Shown here in pieces: positions 36,577 to 43,761 of a stretch of DNA of 64,000 bases (positions within the stretch are counted from its first letter, which is position 1; each line of letters opens with the position of its first letter). The notes under the pieces were generated by a model that ran no database searches, was not told the origin of the DNA, and saw nothing but the letters and a program-made list of their open reading frames with translations. A program made the translations under genes and the position numbers. Location of the stretch: contig NZ_JACIDR010000003.1 in the NCBI RefSeq assembly GCF_014196425.1, positions 248,001 through 312,000 on the forward strand, read 5' to 3'. The DNA is from Hansschlegelia beijingensis (lineage in GTDB: Bacteria > Pseudomonadota > Alphaproteobacteria > Rhizobiales > Methylopilaceae).

Positions 36577-37704
36577 ATGAAACTCGAAGAACATGCGGCG
36601 AAGTCGGTCGTGCTGCGCCCGGCTGGCGCGCCGATCGGGAACGCGCGTCTCTGCGCGAGCCCGGAAGAGGTGGCGGAGGCCGTCCGCGCGATCGGTCCGG
36701 CGGTTGTGAAGGCCCAGGTGCCGAGCGGAAAGCGCGGCAAGGCTGGCGGCATCAAGGTCGCGGAAACGCCGGAGGAGGGCGCGGAGGTCGCCAGCAAGAT
36801 CCTCGGCATGACGATCGGCGGCGACGTTGTCGAGCGCGTGCTCGTCGAGGAGAAGGCGGCGATCGCCCGCGAGTTCTACGCCGCGGTGCTGATCGACGTC
36901 GCGAACCGCAGCCCGCTGGTGCTGTTCTCCACCGAGGGGGGCATGGACATCGAGGAGGTCGCGCTCGACCGGCCGGACGCCATTCGCCGCCATGTGGTGG
37001 ATGTGCTGGAAGGCTTCGGCGAGCCCGAGGCCCGGGCGATGCTGCGCGGCCTCGAGCTCGGTTCGGCGGAGGCGGGCGTCGTCGATATCCTGGCGAAACT
37101 CTACCGGATCTTCCGCGAGCGGGACACCGAGCTCGTCGAGATCAATCCGCTGGCGGAGCTCAAGGACGGGCGCGTGGTGGCGCTCGACTGCAAATTCGTC
37201 GGCGACGACGCCTCCCGGGACCTGCAGCCCGAGATCGCGGCCGCGGCGACGCCGGACAAGCAGACCGAACTCGAAAGGCGGGGCGCGGAGGTGGGCCTCA
37301 AGTTCATCCAGCTCGACGGCGATGTGGGCGTGCTGGCGAACGGCGCCGGCCTGACGATGACCACCATGGACGTCATCAACCACGCCGGCGGCCGGCCGGC
37401 GAACTTCCTCGAGATCGGCGGCGAGGCCTACACCAAGGCCGAGACCGCGCTCGATCTCGTGCTGTCGAACCCCGGCGTGAAGAGCCTTGTGGTGAACTTC
37501 TGCGGAGCCTTCGCGCGCACCGACGTCATGGCAGAGGGCGTGGTGAAGGCGTGGGAGACGCTGAAGCCCAGCGTGCCGGTGTTCTTCTCGATCCACGGCA
37601 CCGGCGAGGACGAGGCGGTGGCGCTGGTCCGCGACCGGCTCGGGCTGGAACCCTACGATCTCATGGAGGACGCGGTGAAGGCCGCGGTCGAGGCGGCGCA
37701 ATGA
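36577..37704 (+). CDS. ADP-forming acyl-CoA ligase beta subunit (SucC-like), probably sulfoacetate-CoA ligase
   Basis: This 375-residue ATP-grasp subunit is homologous to succinyl-CoA synthetase beta and malate thiokinase. Landmarks are VVKAQVPSGKRGKAGGIKVA in the nucleotide domain, LVEINPLAELKDGRVVALDCKF for metal binding and LDGDVGVLANGAGLTMTTMDVINHAGGRPANFLEIGG in the C-terminal domain. It starts five bases after sauS, and its stop overlaps the next start (ATGA). A TCA-cycle role is unlikely because it is embedded with sauS, ackA and a transporter. Activation of sulfoacetate at the cost of one ATP is inferred. Malate-CoA ligase is the main alternative. Confidence 0.78.
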   Translation: MKLEEHAAKSVVLRPAGAPIGNARLCASPEEVAEAVRAIGPAVVKAQVPSGKRGKAGGIKVAETPEEGAEVASKILGMTIGGDVVERVLVEEKAAIAREFYAAVLIDVANRSPLVLFSTEGGMDIEEVALDRPDAIRRHVVDVLEGFGEPEARAMLRGLELGSAEAGVVDILAKLYRIFRERDTELVEINPLAELKDGRVVALDCKFVGDDASRDLQPEIAAAATPDKQTELERRGAEVGLKFIQLDGDVGVLANGAGLTMTTMDVINHAGGRPANFLEIGGEAYTKAETALDLVLSNPGVKSLVVNFCGAFARTDVMAEGVVKAWETLKPSVPVFFSIHGTGEDEAVALVRDRLGLEPYDLMEDAVKAAVEAAQ

Positions 37705-38570
37705 TCTATCGCAGCGGACAGAAGGTCCTCGTCCAGGGGATCACGGGCAAGCAGGGGACGTTCTGGTCCCAGAAGATGATGGAGATGGGCACGTCCGTGG
37801 TCGCAGGCGTGAACCCCAAGCGCGCCGGCGAGACCCATCTCGGCGTGCCGGTGTTCGCGAGCGCGGTCGAAGCCACCAGACAGATCGCGTGCGACATCTC
37901 GGTGATCTTCGTGCCGCCGATGCTGGCGCGCGACGCGATCGTGGACGCGATCGACGCCGGGATCGGGTGCGTCGTCGTGCTCACCGAGCACATCCCGGCG
38001 CAGCACGTGCTGGAGATCCACGCGCGGGCGAAACGCGCCGGCTGCCGGATCGTCGGGCCGAACACAGCCGGCATCGTGACGCCGGGCGAGGGCTTCGTCG
38101 GGATCATGCCGGGTCACAACCCCAACATCTTCAAGCCGGGCCATGTCGGCGTCATCTCGCGCTCGGGCAGCCTCGGCACGCTGATCTGCCTGAACCTCAC
38201 GCGCGCGGGCCTTGGGCAGTCGGCCTTCATCGGCATCGGGGGCGACCCGATGATCGGCACGACGACCCGCGACGCGCTCGAGGCGCTCGACCGCGACGAG
38301 CGCACCCACGCGATCGCGATGATCGGCGAGATCGGCGGGACGATGGAGGAGGAGGCGGCCGAATACGCCAGGACGATGCGCAAGCCGATCGCCTCCTTCA
38401 TCGCCGGGCGCTCGTCTCCTCCGGACAAGAAGATGGGCCATGCGGGCGCGATCGTGACGGGCGGCCGCGGCGGCTACGCCTCGAAGCGCGAGGCGCTCGA
38501 GCAGGCGGGCGTCCGCGTCGTCGACACGCCGCACGAAATCGCCATCGCGCTTGCGGGCGTCTACGCTTAA
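37701..38570 (+). CDS. ADP-forming acyl-CoA ligase alpha subunit (SucD-like)
   Basis: This 289-residue partner subunit binds CoA and carries the phosphorylated histidine. VLVQGITGKQGTFWSQKMMEMGT is the CoA-binding Rossmann start, and His247 in KKMGHAGAIVTGGRGG is the phosphohistidine. RIVGPNTAGIVTPGE and GVISRSGSLGTLICLNLTRAGLGQS are further family motifs. The ATG overlaps the beta-subunit stop. The GTFW-x-KMMEMGT form differs from the usual TCA enzyme (GTFH-x-QQ) and resembles malate thiokinase-like or specialised ligases. Together with the beta subunit it would make the acyl-CoA consumed by SauS. Confidence 0.78.
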   Translation: MIYRSGQKVLVQGITGKQGTFWSQKMMEMGTSVVAGVNPKRAGETHLGVPVFASAVEATRQIACDISVIFVPPMLARDAIVDAIDAGIGCVVVLTEHIPAQHVLEIHARAKRAGCRIVGPNTAGIVTPGEGFVGIMPGHNPNIFKPGHVGVISRSGSLGTLICLNLTRAGLGQSAFIGIGGDPMIGTTTRDALEALDRDERTHAIAMIGEIGGTMEEEAAEYARTMRKPIASFIAGRSSPPDKKMGHAGAIVTGGRGGYASKREALEQAGVRVVDTPHEIAIALAGVYA

Positions 38571-38655
38571 AAATGCTCGAATAAGAAGGCGCGCGGCGGA
38601 GTCGTCGCCGTGCGCAGCCCCCTTCTGGCGCAGTCTCCTCAGAACAAGAGGCATC

Positions 38656-39861
38656 ATGGCGGATCCGGTCATCCTGGTCCTCAATGCGGGCTCCTCGAGC
38701 GTCAAGTTCGCGGCTTATGAGGCCGGTCCCGAGGGGCTGGGATCTGCGCGCTGGCGAGGGCAGGTCGAGAACATCCCGGACGATCCGTCGCTTACGCTTT
38801 CCGAAGACGACCGCCGCGTGGTCGACGGCGAGAAGCTCAGAGCCTCCGGGGTCACGGGCCACGCCGACGCGGTGCGGGTTTCGCTGAAGCGGCTGTTCGC
38901 CCTGTTCGGCCGCGAACGGCTGATCGCGGCGGGCCATCGCGTCGTCCACGGCGGGGCGGAATTCGGCGCGCCGGCGCTGGTCGACGACGCGACCTTCGCG
39001 CGTCTCGAAGCCCTGATCCCGCTCGCGCCGCTTCATCAGCCGCACAATCTCGCGGGGATGCGCGCGGTGGCCGAGGTGGCGCCGGGCCTGCCGCAGGTCG
39101 CGTCCTTCGACACGAGCTTCCACCGCACCATCCCGGCCGTCGCCTACACCATCGCTCTGCCGAGGGAGCTCCGCGAGAAGGGTCTCAGACGCTACGGCTT
39201 CCACGGCATCTCCTACTCCTACATCGCGAGCCAGCTGCCGAAGCGGCTGTCGGAGGCCGAGCGCCGCCGGGTGGTCGTGGCGCATCTCGGCAATGGCGCC
39301 AGTCTCTGCGCGATGCGCGACGGCAGGTCGGTCGAGACCACCATGGGCTTCTCCGCGCTCGACGGCCTGCTGATGGGCACGCGCTGCGGCCTGCTCGATC
39401 CCGGCGTGCTGCTCTACCTGATGCGCGAGCGCGGCGATGACGTCGAAAGCCTCGAGGACCTGCTCTATCGCCGCGGCGGCCTTCTGGGCCTGTCCGGCGT
39501 CAGCGCAGACATGCGCAAGGTGCTGGCGAGCGAGGAGCCGGATGCGCGGCTGGCGGCCGAGCAGTTCGTCTACCGCATCGTCCGCGAGGTCGGAGCGATG
39601 GCGTCCGTTCTCGGCGGCCTGGACGCGCTGGTGTTCACCGCCGGGATTGGCGAGCACTCGGCGGAGATCCGCGAGCGCGTCTGCGCCGGGCTCGCCTGGC
39701 TCGGCCTGTCTTTCGACCGTGAAGCCAGCGCGCGGTCGGCCGAGCGCATCAGCGCCCCGGGCAGCCGGGTCGCGGCCTTCGTGATCCCGACCGACGAGGA
39801 GGGCGTCATCGCCCGCGACGCCGCAGCGCTCGCAACGCAGCAGCTGGAGCCGGTGGGTTAG
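38656..39861 (+). CDS. ackA: Acetate kinase
   Basis: This 401-residue enzyme interconverts acetyl phosphate + ADP with acetate + ATP. It has LVLNAGSSSVKF at the start, GHRVVHGGAEF, FDTSFHRTIPAVAYTIALP, RRYGFHGISYSYI and FTAGIGEHSAEIRER, all family landmarks. The ATG at 38656 is placed right before the first strand. Xsc releases acetyl phosphate, so an acetate kinase in this cluster lets the cell recover the ATP spent by the CoA ligase. Most described Xsc clusters use phosphate acetyltransferase (pta) instead, and no pta is present in this window. A bidirectional terminator follows. Confidence 0.93.
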   Translation: MADPVILVLNAGSSSVKFAAYEAGPEGLGSARWRGQVENIPDDPSLTLSEDDRRVVDGEKLRASGVTGHADAVRVSLKRLFALFGRERLIAAGHRVVHGGAEFGAPALVDDATFARLEALIPLAPLHQPHNLAGMRAVAEVAPGLPQVASFDTSFHRTIPAVAYTIALPRELREKGLRRYGFHGISYSYIASQLPKRLSEAERRRVVVAHLGNGASLCAMRDGRSVETTMGFSALDGLLMGTRCGLLDPGVLLYLMRERGDDVESLEDLLYRRGGLLGLSGVSADMRKVLASEEPDARLAAEQFVYRIVREVGAMASVLGGLDALVFTAGIGEHSAEIRERVCAGLAWLGLSFDREASARSAERISAPGSRVAAFVIPTDEEGVIARDAAALATQQLEPVG

Positions 39862-39935
39862 GGGCGGCTGCGCCTGCCGCCGGACCCGCAGGCCCGGATG
39901 ACGATCTGGGGCGTCGGCGCACCTCGAAAACGAAA

Positions 39936-39961
39936 ACGGCCCGCCTCGTAAGGCGGGCCGT
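39936..39961. terminator. Bidirectional terminator between ackA and the MHS transporter
   Basis: ACGGCCCGCCT pairs with AGGCGGGCCGT around CGTA. A A-rich run lies before it and CTGTTTC after, so it can serve both convergent transcripts. Confidence 0.85.
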
Positions 39962-39985
39962 CTGTTTCTGATAAGGCCGCTCCCG

Positions 39986-41311
39986 TCAGGTCGTGGCCGT
40001 CTTCAATTCCGCGCGGAGCTCGTCCGGCTGCTTCGCCGCGGTGCGCATCGCCATGGCGCAGCCCATGCTGACGAGCGCCGCGAACACGACATAGGCGCAG
40101 ATCAGCCAGGGCTGGCCGCCGCCCTTCGCCAGGAGCCAGGTCGCGATGATCGGCGTCAGGCCCGACGCGAAGATCCCGGAGAACTGGTAGACGAACGAGA
40201 TGCCGGTGTAGCGCACGTTCGCGTCGAACAGGTCCGCGAACAAGGCGGCCTCGGGCCCGTAGCAGACGGCGTAGACGATGCCGAACGGGATCACGATGCC
40301 GAGCGCGACCATGAAGGGGTCGCCGGTGCTCATCAGGTAGAAGGACGGATAGGCGCAGATCGCGAGCAGCAACGATCCGAGCGCGTAGGTCTTCGGCCGC
40401 CCGAGCCTGTCGGACAGTTTTCCGGCGAGCGGGATGGCGAAGATCATCACGAAGGCCGCGAGCGTCACGAGCCAGAGCGCGGTCGTGCGCGGGATGTTCA
40501 CGTTCTTCGACAGATAGACGACCGAGAACACCGCGAAGATGTTGAAGAACACCCCGTCGATGTAGCGCGCTCCCATGCCGAGCATGATGTTGCGCGGATA
40601 TTTCTTGATCATGTGGATGAAGGGCACGTCGGCTTCCTTGCCGGTTTCCTTCACCTTCGCGAATTCGGGCGTCTCGAGCACCTTGAGGCGGATGTAGAGG
40701 CCGACCGCCACAAGCAGGATGCTGAGCAGGAAGCCGACCCGCCAGCCCCAGGACATGAACTGCTCGTCCGGCAGGCTCGACATGATGGCGACGACGCCCG
40801 AGGCGAGGCAGAGGCCGAGCGCCAGGCCGATCTGGGGAAGGCTGGCGTAGAAGCCGCGCTTTTCCTTGGGCGCGTATTCATAAGCCATGAGCACCGCGCC
40901 GCCCCACTCGCCGCCGATGCCGATGCCCTGCAGGATGCGCATCAGGAGCAGCAGCAGCGGCGCCGCGATGCCGATCTGCTCGTAGGTCGGGATGAGGCCG
41001 ATGATGACCGTCGCGACGCCCATGATCATCAGCGTCATCACCAGCATCGACTTGCGGCCGAGCTTGTCGCCGAAATGGCCGAACACCACGCCGCCGAGCG
41101 GACGCGCCACGAAGCCGACCGCGAAGGTCGTATAGGCAAGCATCGTCGACACGACGGCGTCGTCGGTCGGGAAATAGAGCTTGTTGAGCACGATCCCCGC
41201 CACGATGCCGTAGAGGAAGAAATCGTACCATTCGATTGTTGCGCCGATGACGCTGGCGGCGACGACGCGCCTCAGGTCACTGTTGGATACGCTCTGCGCG
41301 CCCTCCGCCAT
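39986..41311 (-). CDS. MHS-family MFS transporter (organic acid or sulfonate:H+ symporter)
   Basis: This 441-residue protein has twelve predicted membrane helices. Its opening SVIGATIEWYDFFLYG, the loop FGHFGDKLGRKSML and LMRILQGIGIGGEWGGAVLMAYEYAP are typical of the metabolite:H+ symporter branch (ShiA/ProP-like) of the major facilitator superfamily. Its place between ackA and a beta-hydroxyacid dehydrogenase, near xsc, suggests import of a C2 sulfonate such as isethionate, or export of a product. The substrate is inferred from context only. Its 5' side holds a perfect palindrome at 41399-41416. Confidence 0.87.
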   Translation of the reverse strand: MAEGAQSVSNSDLRRVVAASVIGATIEWYDFFLYGIVAGIVLNKLYFPTDDAVVSTMLAYTTFAVGFVARPLGGVVFGHFGDKLGRKSMLVMTLMIMGVATVIIGLIPTYEQIGIAAPLLLLLMRILQGIGIGGEWGGAVLMAYEYAPKEKRGFYASLPQIGLALGLCLASGVVAIMSSLPDEQFMSWGWRVGFLLSILLVAVGLYIRLKVLETPEFAKVKETGKEADVPFIHMIKKYPRNIMLGMGARYIDGVFFNIFAVFSVVYLSKNVNIPRTTALWLVTLAAFVMIFAIPLAGKLSDRLGRPKTYALGSLLLAICAYPSFYLMSTGDPFMVALGIVIPFGIVYAVCYGPEAALFADLFDANVRYTGISFVYQFSGIFASGLTPIIATWLLAKGGGQPWLICAYVVFAALVSMGCAMAMRTAAKQPDELRAELKTATT

Positions 41312-41398
41312 GTCTTCCCCTTTGGGTTTCCTCTTGCGTCCGCTCGCATTGCGTCGCCGGCGTTTGCGCCGATCTGGACTGCGGGGACTTGGTTGTGG

Positions 41399-41416
41399 CC
41401 GGACATGCGTGTCCGG
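41399..41416. promoter_or_regulatory. 18-base perfect palindrome upstream of the MHS transporter
   Basis: CCGGACA-TGCG-TGTCCGG is a perfect inverted repeat 87 bases before the transporter start. Candidate operator; it could also be a transcribed hairpin. Confidence 0.4.
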
Positions 41417-41569
41417 ATCGTCCGGGAGGCGGAGGCGCGCGACGACAGCGGCCGGGCCACGCGTGGCGCGGCGGCGTCCCCGTCACGATCGTGTTGGAGC
41501 TCGATCATCCACCCCGTCCCCAGAACCTCGCGATGCTGCGATGGGGTCGTGATCGAGTCAACGTGAAAC

Positions 41570-41597
41570 GAGACGATATGTCTCACTGAATGAGACA
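41570..41597. promoter_or_regulatory. Overlapping palindromes, probable operator of the dehydrogenase/transporter pair
   Basis: TGTCTCA-CTGAA-TGAGACA (41579-41597) is a perfect 7-5-7 inverted repeat. It overlaps a second one, GAGAC-GATAT-GTCTC (41570-41584), so three GAGAC half-sites alternate in direction. This is the layout expected for cooperative binding by a dimeric regulator of the IclR or GntR type. Confidence 0.6.
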
Positions 41598-41882
41598 ATG
41601 GCGAGAAAGACGGGTCGCCTGCGTCGGCGCGCGGACGTGCGGCGCGTGGCGCCGGGTTCCGGGCCGAGACGGGAGCCGGCCCGTGACGCCGACTGCGCGC
41701 TGCAGAACATCAGGCGACCGATCCACAAAACTGGAGTTGTTGCTTCGTCCGAGATCCGAAAAACCGGCCGGGATCACGGCTGTCTTCGCGTCGGCGGCAA
41801 AGTGGCGCCCACTGGTGCTTGGATCGCAGCTTCGCTAGACAACCACATACGCTTGGCGTCACGCCCAAAAAAGGACAGCCCA

Positions 41883-42770
41883 ATGAAAGTCGGCTTCGTC
41901 GGTCTTGGCCTCATGGGCCGCCCCATGGCGGAGAACCTGCGCAAGGCGGGTCACGACCTTTTCCTGACGAGCCGGTCGGGGGTGCCGCAGGACATGCAGG
42001 GCGAGGGCACGACGGCCTGCGCCAATGCGGCGGAGGTCGCAAGCAACGCCGATGTCGTCATCACGATGGTGCCGGACACCCCGGACGTCGAGAAAGTGCT
42101 GTTCGGCGAGAACGGCGTCGCGAGCGGCCTGTCGAAGGGCAAGCTCGTCATCGACATGAGCTCGATCTCGCCGGTCGCCACGAAGGGCTTCGCCAAGCGC
42201 ATCGGTGAGCTGGGCTGCGGCTATGTCGACGCGCCGGTCTCGGGCGGCGACATCGGCGCGAAGGCCGGGACGCTGACCATCATGGTCGGGGCGGACGACG
42301 CAGACTTCGGACGCGCTAAGCCGCTGTTCGAGGCGATGGGAAAGACCATCACGCTGGTGGGACCGGTGGGCTCCGGCCAGACCTGCAAGGTCGCGAACCA
42401 GATCATCGTCGCGCTCAACATCCAGGCGGTCTCCGAGGCGCTGGTGTTCGCCTCCAAGGCCGGCGCCGATCCGGTGCGCGTGCGGCAGGCGCTGATGGGC
42501 GGCTTCGCCAACTCCCGCGTGCTCGAGGTCCACGCCGAGCGCATGATCAACCGCACCTTCAAGCCGGGCTTCCGCACGGGGCTGCACATGAAGGACCTCG
42601 AGGTCGCGCTGTCGAACGCCCGCGCCCTCGGCGTCGCGATGCCGGGCACGGCGCTCGCCCAGCAGCTGTTCAACTCCTGCGTCGCCGCCGGCGAGATCGA
42701 CGAGGACGACTCGATCATGTGCAAGGCGATCGAGCGCCTGTCGGGCCACGAGATCACCAAGAAGAGCTGA
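41883..42770 (+). CDS. Beta-hydroxyacid dehydrogenase (tartronate semialdehyde reductase-like)
   Basis: This 295-residue NAD(P)-dependent enzyme has the nucleotide motif VGFVGLGLMGRPMAENL, the substrate loop DAPVSGGDIGAKAGTLTIMVGA, catalytic Lys169 in GSGQTCKVANQIIVALN and the late FKPGFRTGLHMKDLEVAL. These are closest in pattern to GarR/GlxR (2-hydroxy-3-oxopropionate reductase). In this neighbourhood it may instead act on a sulfonated C2 or C3 hydroxyacid or aldehyde, as the related YihU acts on sulfolactaldehyde. That is inference. The ATG at 41883 begins at the first strand of the fold; longer upstream frames are shadows. Confidence 0.82.
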   Translation: MKVGFVGLGLMGRPMAENLRKAGHDLFLTSRSGVPQDMQGEGTTACANAAEVASNADVVITMVPDTPDVEKVLFGENGVASGLSKGKLVIDMSSISPVATKGFAKRIGELGCGYVDAPVSGGDIGAKAGTLTIMVGADDADFGRAKPLFEAMGKTITLVGPVGSGQTCKVANQIIVALNIQAVSEALVFASKAGADPVRVRQALMGGFANSRVLEVHAERMINRTFKPGFRTGLHMKDLEVALSNARALGVAMPGTALAQQLFNSCVAAGEIDEDDSIMCKAIERLSGHEITKKS

Positions 42771-42779
42771 GGCGCCCCG

Positions 42780-42851
42780 GCCTCCGCCGTCGTCGCCGGG
42801 CCTGACCGGCGATCCGTCGCCCGGATCAGCTCCGGGCGTCTCGGCGGAGGC
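42780..42851. terminator. Long stem between convergent dehydrogenase and IclR genes
   Basis: GCCTCCGCC (42780-42788) pairs perfectly with GGCGGAGGC (42843-42851). The 54-base interior contains further GC-rich pairing. It fills the whole gap between the two stop codons. Confidence 0.45.
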
Positions 42852-43610
42852 TCACTCCAGCGTCCCGGCCAGCATCCGCGCCGCGTCCTGCAGCGCAGGC
42901 AGCTTCTCGAGCATCTGATCGCAGGACATGCGCGAGACCGGCGCCTGCATGGCGAGCGCCGCGACGCAGGCCGGCGAGCGGCCGATCCTCTGCATGACCG
43001 GCACGGCGAGGCAGACCAGTCCCGCCAGGTATTCCTCGCGGTCGAGCGCGTATTTCTGCTTCCGGATCGTCGCGACTTCGGCCAGCAGCGCGTCGCGGTC
43101 GGTCAGCGTGCTGTCGGTGAATCTCTCGAAGGTCAGATCACGCACCACCGCCTCGCGCCTGGCTGGCGGCATCAGCGCGAGAAACAGCTTCCCGCTCGCC
43201 GAGCAGTGCGCCGGCACCCGTGAGCCCCGCTGGAACGTGATCCTGAGCGGCCACATCGCCTCGACGCGGTCGATATAGGTCACCTCGGCGCCGTGCATCA
43301 CGGTGAGATTGCAGGACTCGCCCACCGTCTCGACCACCTTCCGCAGAAGCTGGTGCCGAAGCGCCCCGCCGGGCTGGTTCGACAGGATCGCGAAGGCGAG
43401 CTGCGAGGCGCGCGGCGCGATCTCGTAGCGCCGCCCGTCGGGCGAGCGCTGCAGCAGCCCCGCGCCGACGAGCGCGTTCAGCCATCGATGCAGCGTCGGG
43501 CGCGGCGTCTCCGAGCCGGCCGCAAGGTCCGCGAGCGTGGGCGGCTGCTCCATCGCGGCCACGCGTTCGAGCAGGGATATCGGTTTGAGGCCGCCGGCGA
43601 GATCATCCAT
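42852..43610 (-). CDS. IclR-family regulator, divergent from xsc
   Basis: This 252-residue protein has an N-terminal winged helix (TLADLAAGSETPRPTLHRWLNALVGAGLLQRSPDGRRYEIAPRA) and a C-terminal IclR effector domain. The latter shows SCNLTVMHGAEVTYIDRVEAMWPLRITFQRGSRVPAHCSASGKLFLAL. The effector domain keeps the HCSASGK-type pocket motif. It diverges from xsc with 151 bases between, and that gap carries a TTCC-N7-GGAA palindrome 20 bases from this start. Control of xsc by a sulfonate effector is the likely role. Confidence 0.9.
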   Translation of the reverse strand: MDDLAGGLKPISLLERVAAMEQPPTLADLAAGSETPRPTLHRWLNALVGAGLLQRSPDGRRYEIAPRASQLAFAILSNQPGGALRHQLLRKVVETVGESCNLTVMHGAEVTYIDRVEAMWPLRITFQRGSRVPAHCSASGKLFLALMPPARREAVVRDLTFERFTDSTLTDRDALLAEVATIRKQKYALDREEYLAGLVCLAVPVMQRIGRSPACVAALAMQAPVSRMSCDQMLEKLPALQDAARMLAGTLE

Positions 43611-43629
43611 GGCGTCCGTCTACATAATT

Positions 43630-43646
43630 ATTCCGAAAATTGGAAT
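43630..43646. promoter_or_regulatory. TTCC-N7-GGAA palindrome in the iclR-xsc gap
   Basis: ATTCCGAAAATTGGAAT has inverted ATTCC/GGAAT arms seven bases apart. The same arms and spacing occur at 47305-47321 before the GMC oxidoreductase. Probable IclR-type operator. Confidence 0.6.
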
Positions 43647-43761
43647 GCTTCGGCTCAAAATCTGACAATTGGTTGCGAAGCGTCCGCCGCCATGCGATGG
43701 GTGACCATCAAGATCGCGAGCCGGGATCGGCCACGCGACGCGCCATTGAGAGGATCGCCCG

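Larger units (their letters stand above)
41312..41882. other. 571-base divergent regulatory gap
   Basis: No credible gene was found. Open frames here read as arginine-rich shadow sequence. The gap separates the divergent MHS transporter and the beta-hydroxyacid dehydrogenase and holds the two palindromes listed separately. Confidence 0.6.

Noticed and set aside
36577-38570. SucCD-like pair as serine-cycle malate thiokinase (mtkAB)
   Set aside because: Homology allows it, but no serine-cycle gene (mcl, hpr, sga, ppc) is nearby, and the pair is embedded between sauS and ackA. Kept as an alternative only.
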